From positions 1 to 7,362 of the forward strand of contig JAFAYN010000380.1 in the NCBI GenBank assembly GCA_019240375.1: 7,362 nucleotides of DNA, read 5' to 3'. The number at the start of each line of letters is the position of its first letter. Position 1 is the stretch's first letter. The DNA is from Gemmatimonadota bacterium. Lineage in GTDB: Bacteria; Gemmatimonadota; Gemmatimonadetes; Longimicrobiales; Longimicrobiaceae. The notes beneath the pieces are model-generated. The model saw only the letters and a program-made list of their open reading frames with translations, searched no databases and had not been told where the DNA came from. Below, piece after piece: positions 5,277 to 7,362 of the stretch. The translations under genes were made by a program, and so were the position numbers.

Positions 5277-6215
5277 CCCCCCGCCGACCGGGGTGAGCGG
5301 CGCCGCCCCGGTCAGCACGGCGTGCACGTTGCGCGCGGCGAGCATCGCCATGCGGGTGCGCGTGTCGCGCGTGGCCGAGCCCACGTGCGGGAGGAGGACC
5401 ACGTTGGGAAGCTCCAGGAGCCCGGGGTGCACCTCGGGCTCCCGCTCGTACACGTCCAGCCCCGCCCCGGCCAGCGGGCCGTCGCGCAGCGCCTCCACCA
5501 GCGCCGCCTCGTCCACCAGCGGCCCGCGGGCGGTGTTCACCAGGTAGCTCCCGGGGCGCATCCGGCGCAGCGCGTCGCGGTCCAGGAGGTGGCGCGTGTC
5601 CGGGGTGAGCGGGGCATGCAGCGACAGCACGTCGCTCGCCGCCAGCAGCTCGTCCCAGCTTGCTGGCTCCGCCCCCAGCGCCCTTTCCTCCTCTTCCGGC
5701 AGGCGGGTGCGGCCGGCGTAGCGCACCCGCATCCCGAACGCCCCGGCCCGCCGCGCCACCGCCCGCCCGATCCGCCCCATCCCGAAGATCCCCAGCGTCC
5801 GCCCGGCCAGGTCGCCGCCCAGGTAGTCCCAGAACCCCCACCCCCGGAACTCCCCCGCGCGCAGGCTCCGCTCCGCCTGGGGGAGGGCGCGCACCGTGGC
5901 GAGGAGGAGCGCCCAGGTCAGGTCGGCGGTGGCCTCGGTGAGCACGTCCGGCGTGTTCGTCACCACGATCCCCCGCGCCGCGCAGGCGGCCCGGTCCACG
6001 TGGTCGTGCCCCACCGTGGGGCAGGCGACGATCCGCAGGCGGGGGGCGCGCTCCAGCAGCGCCGCGTCCACCCGCACGGTCAGCAGCGGGACCAGCGCCT
6101 CCGCCTCGCCCAGCGCCCCGGCCCACCCCTCCGGGCCGCGTACGTCGGCCCCGATCCCTTCCAGGAGGCGGAGCGCCCCCTCCGGGAGCGGCAGCGTGGT
6201 GGCGACGACGGGCAT
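5268..6215 (-). CDS. D-2-hydroxyacid dehydrogenase, probable glyoxylate/hydroxypyruvate reductase
   Basis: This 315-residue cytoplasmic NAD(P)H-dependent oxidoreductase would reduce glyoxylate to glycolate or hydroxypyruvate to D-glycerate. It shows the Rossmann motif GMGRIG (145-150) and the family catalytic residues Arg230 (NTARG), Glu259 (EREP) and His277 (LLPHVGSAT). Substrate-loop residues VGHDHVD (68-74) and NTPDVLTEATAD (87-98) resemble glyoxylate reductases more than phosphoglycerate dehydrogenases, and there is no ACT domain. The segment after the second beta strand, YAGRTR (166-171), has Arg instead of an acidic residue, suggesting NADPH preference. The ATG at 6215 lies four bases after the acetyltransferase stop, so the two are cotranscribed. 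A glycerate 2-kinase lies about 500 bp further on the same strand, supporting a role in D-glycerate formation. Exact substrate remains inferred. Confidence 0.92.
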   Translation of the reverse strand: MPVVATTLPLPEGALRLLEGIGADVRGPEGWAGALGEAEALVPLLTVRVDAALLERAPRLRIVACPTVGHDHVDRAACAARGIVVTNTPDVLTEATADLTWALLLATVRALPQAERSLRAGEFRGWGFWDYLGGDLAGRTLGIFGMGRIGRAVARRAGAFGMRVRYAGRTRLPEEEERALGAEPASWDELLAASDVLSLHAPLTPDTRHLLDRDALRRMRPGSYLVNTARGPLVDEAALVEALRDGPLAGAGLDVYEREPEVHPGLLELPNVVLLPHVGSATRDTRTRMAMLAARNVHAVLTGAAPLTPVGGGPR

Positions 6216-6219
6216 CCGG

Positions 6220-6759
6220 CTACCCCAGCTGCTTTTCCCAGAGCGACAGGGTGGCGCCCTGCAGCCCCAGCGCCTGGTGGTCGCGGATGCTCATCCGCGC
6301 GAAGCCCAGCGCCGCCAGCACTTCCTGAGACCGGTAGTCGCGGAGCCCCACGGAGGTGCGCAGGCTGCGGATCCCACCCCCCGCCAGCCACCCCTCCAGC
6401 GCGTCCAGCGCCTCCCGCGCGATCCCCCGGCCGCGCTGCTCCGGCACCACCAGCAGCATTCCCAGCAGCGCCTGGTCCGGCCCCGGGTTCCCCCGCCACC
6501 ACCCCAGGGCGCCCACCGGCTCGCCGCTCTCCCGCAGCGTCACCAGCGCCACGTCGCGTCCCGGCGTCCCCGCGCCGCCCCGCAGCTCGCGCTCGGCGGC
6601 GTCGGGGTCCGGCTCCGGCCGCCCGGTGAGCGGGAGGAAGTAGTCGCCCGAGGCGGCGAACACCCGCTGCAGCCCGGGGGCGTCCTCCGGGCCCAGGACG
6701 CGCAGCGCCAGCCGGAGGGTGTCGGGAAGGGCGGAGGGGTCCTTCGGGTCGGGCGTCAC
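6220..6759 (-). CDS. GNAT-family N-acetyltransferase
   Basis: This 179-residue acetyl-CoA-dependent transferase has its substrate unresolved. The acetyl-CoA pyrophosphate loop is VVPEQRGRGIA (104-114), matching R-x-x-G-x-A after the beta-4 strand LLGMLLVV (98-105). The later ALGFARMSIRD stretch (150-160) corresponds to the C-terminal beta-alpha end of the fold. The N-terminal DYFLPLTGRPEPDPDAAEREL stretch (39-59) is the pattern of a common bacterial GNAT subgroup. I chose GTG at 6759 because AAGGGAG lies six bases upstream. A longer frame to an ATG at 6900 adds 47 Pro/Arg-rich residues with no homology-like character. It is first in an operon with the dehydrogenase (four-base gap). Regulation is unseen. 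Confidence 0.87.
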   Translation of the reverse strand: MTPDPKDPSALPDTLRLALRVLGPEDAPGLQRVFAASGDYFLPLTGRPEPDPDAAERELRGGAGTPGRDVALVTLRESGEPVGALGWWRGNPGPDQALLGMLLVVPEQRGRGIAREALDALEGWLAGGGIRSLRTSVGLRDYRSQEVLAALGFARMSIRDHQALGLQGATLSLWEKQLG

Positions 6760-6899
6760 GTGCGTCTCCCTTGCGAGTCGTTCCGGCCCGCGGCTTGCCC
6801 GGGGTCGTGGAGGAGGGAAGTTGCCGGAGGCCCCGGTCCGGGTCAAGTTGAAGGGGCGGGGCCGCGGGGGTCCGGCGGGCATCATCGGACGAAGGGCCA
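6760..6899. other. Divergent intergenic region
   Basis: These 140 bases separate the acetyltransferase operon (minus) from the small-gene pair (plus) and should carry both promoters. On the minus strand TTGACC (about 6848-6843) is a good -35 core, but the hexamer 17 bases on (CAACTT) is a poor -10. Nothing convincing is seen on the plus strand. The region is GC-rich, with no strong hairpin or repeat that I could find. Confidence 0.35.
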
Positions 6900-7091
6900 T
6901 TGAGCGTACAGCTGGAGTCGCGCCACTTCTTCATGGCGCGAGACGTGGTGCAGCACCTGACCGGGAAGACGGGCGAGGTGCAGGAGGCGCTGGCCCTCTA
7001 CGCGGTGATCCGCTGGGAGGACGGCCGGGAGGAAGAGGTGGACCAGCTCGATTCGCGGATCACCGTGATCGAGCGGGCCGCCCGCGACTGA
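6900..7091 (+). CDS. Small conserved-looking hypothetical protein (63 aa, probable TTG start)
   Basis: The frame begins at TTG (6900) after GAAGGG (6891-6896) at a rather short three-base spacing; the first in-frame ATG (6933) has no ribosome-binding site and would remove 11 residues. The protein is compact and mixed alpha/beta in pattern. An amphipathic start is followed by RDVVQHLTGKTGEVQEAL (14-31), a beta-like ALYAVIRWEDG (32-42), an acidic REEEVDQLDS (43-52) and RITVIERAARD. It has no cysteines, signal peptide or membrane span, so is probably cytoplasmic. The balanced composition, unlike the Pro/Arg/Ala-rich shadow frames around it, supports real coding. It is followed 20 bases later by a zinc-ribbon gene on the same strand, probably in one transcript. 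I do not recognise a family and assign no function. Confidence 0.65.
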   Translation: MSVQLESRHFFMARDVVQHLTGKTGEVQEALALYAVIRWEDGREEEVDQLDSRITVIERAARD

Positions 7092-7111
7092 CACCCTCAC
7101 GCGAACGGACC

Positions 7112-7362
7112 ATGCTCCCTCCCGACCCGCGCTGGTGCGCCCGGCTCCGGGCCCACTCCCCGCCGGCGGAGTCCGGCCCGGCCCCGCCGGACGATCCCGG
7201 GCCCGCCGCTCCGGCACGCAAGGTGCTCCCTCCCCGGGCCCCGGCCACGGAGGCGGGAGACGGGCCCTGCGAGATCTGCGGGTCCGACCGGGTGGAGTGG
7301 CGCAAGTGCAAGCTGGTCTGCCTGAACTGCCGGCAGATCGTCAAGAGCTGCGCCGACCTGTA
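7112..7362 (+). CDS. Zinc-ribbon-like small protein (runs to window edge)
   Basis: From the ATG at 7112 the frame is open for 83 codons to the edge. Residues 1-50 are a Pro/Ala/Arg-rich, probably disordered lead (MLPPDPRWCARLRAHSPPAE onward). Residues 53-83 form a cysteine cluster: CEIC (53-56), CKLVCLNC (66-73) and Cys80, so C-x2-C and C-x2-C pairs, with an extra Cys66 and Cys80, suit a one-zinc ribbon. The last two bases are TA, so the next codon may be a stop, leaving a protein ending in CADL, but Tyr is equally possible. No clear Shine-Dalgarno is present; coupling to the upstream 63-residue gene (20-base gap) may suffice. Such ribbons bind nucleic acid or protein partners; no specific role can be given. 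Confidence 0.65.
   Translation, partial: MLPPDPRWCARLRAHSPPAESGPAPPDDPGPAAPARKVLPPRAPATEAGDGPCEICGSDRVEWRKCKLVCLNCRQIVKSCADL

Noticed and set aside
4765..6126. Minus-strand frame joining glycerate kinase to a further 450 residues upstream
   Set aside because: The upstream part is a Gly/Arg/Ala-rich shadow lying in another frame of the dehydrogenase and antisense to the lipoprotein. The kinase fold starts only after 4764.
4878..6629. Plus-strand 583-codon frame over the lipoprotein, dehydrogenase and acetyltransferase region
   Set aside because: It is a shadow of three well-supported genes, with low-complexity composition and no recognisable domain.
6760..6900. 47-residue N-terminal extension of the acetyltransferase to the ATG at 6900
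   Set aside because: The added stretch is Pro/Arg-rich with no fold signal, and the GTG at 6759 has AAGGGAG at ideal spacing. The extension would also abut the start of the divergent small gene.
1..7362. Search for CRISPR arrays, tRNA/rRNA, insertion sequences, attachment sites, toxin-antitoxin or defence modules
   Set aside because: No regularly spaced repeats, terminal inverted repeats, transposase or integrase motifs, or tRNA-like cloverleaf were found. The genes are metabolic, envelope or unknown small proteins without defence signatures.

Overview
The window is very GC-rich throughout, with third codon positions almost always G or C and some GTG and TTG starts. It looks like chromosomal DNA of a high-GC bacterium. 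The small cysteine-rich protein at the right end and the general protein style suggest Gemmatimonadota (Longimicrobium-like), but that is an impression from protein flavour and not a proof. I see no phage, transposon, CRISPR, rRNA or tRNA sequence.

Layout from left to right. Positions 1-1301 (minus strand) hold an ABC-2 type exporter: an ATPase followed by a membrane permease whose C-terminus runs off the left edge, with ATGA-overlapping stop and start. Divergent from it, 1365-2177 (plus) encodes a PAP2-family lipid phosphatase with all three catalytic motifs. It is followed at 2260-3087 (plus) by an alpha/beta hydrolase of the YbfF/ABHD11 type. Next is a compact unit of its own: a sigma70-like promoter overlapped by an inverted repeat, a 52-residue highly charged small protein (3203-3361), and a perfect 15-bp terminator hairpin that also closes the convergent gene.

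Positions 3427-4764 (minus) encode a MOFRL-family glycerate 2-kinase. Divergent from it, 4819-5256 (plus) encodes a small lipoprotein with a carboxypeptidase-regulatory-like beta domain and a Thr-Gly tail. Positions 5268-6215 (minus) encode a D-2-hydroxyacid dehydrogenase resembling glyoxylate/hydroxypyruvate reductase. It is the second gene of an operon led by a GNAT acetyltransferase (6220-6759, minus). After a 140-bp divergent intergenic region come two small plus-strand genes: a 63-residue unknown protein with a probable TTG start, and a zinc-ribbon protein that reaches the right edge.

The clearest functional link is metabolic. The dehydrogenase would reduce glyoxylate or hydroxypyruvate to D-glycerate, and the glycerate 2-kinase would phosphorylate this to 2-phosphoglycerate, feeding lower glycolysis. 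The two genes share a strand but are separated by the oppositely oriented lipoprotein gene, so they are not one operon. The rest looks like ordinary housekeeping and envelope genes. I do not see a convincing new multi-gene system. The best candidates for something undescribed are the autonomous small-protein unit at 3100-3419 and the small gene pair at 6900-7362.
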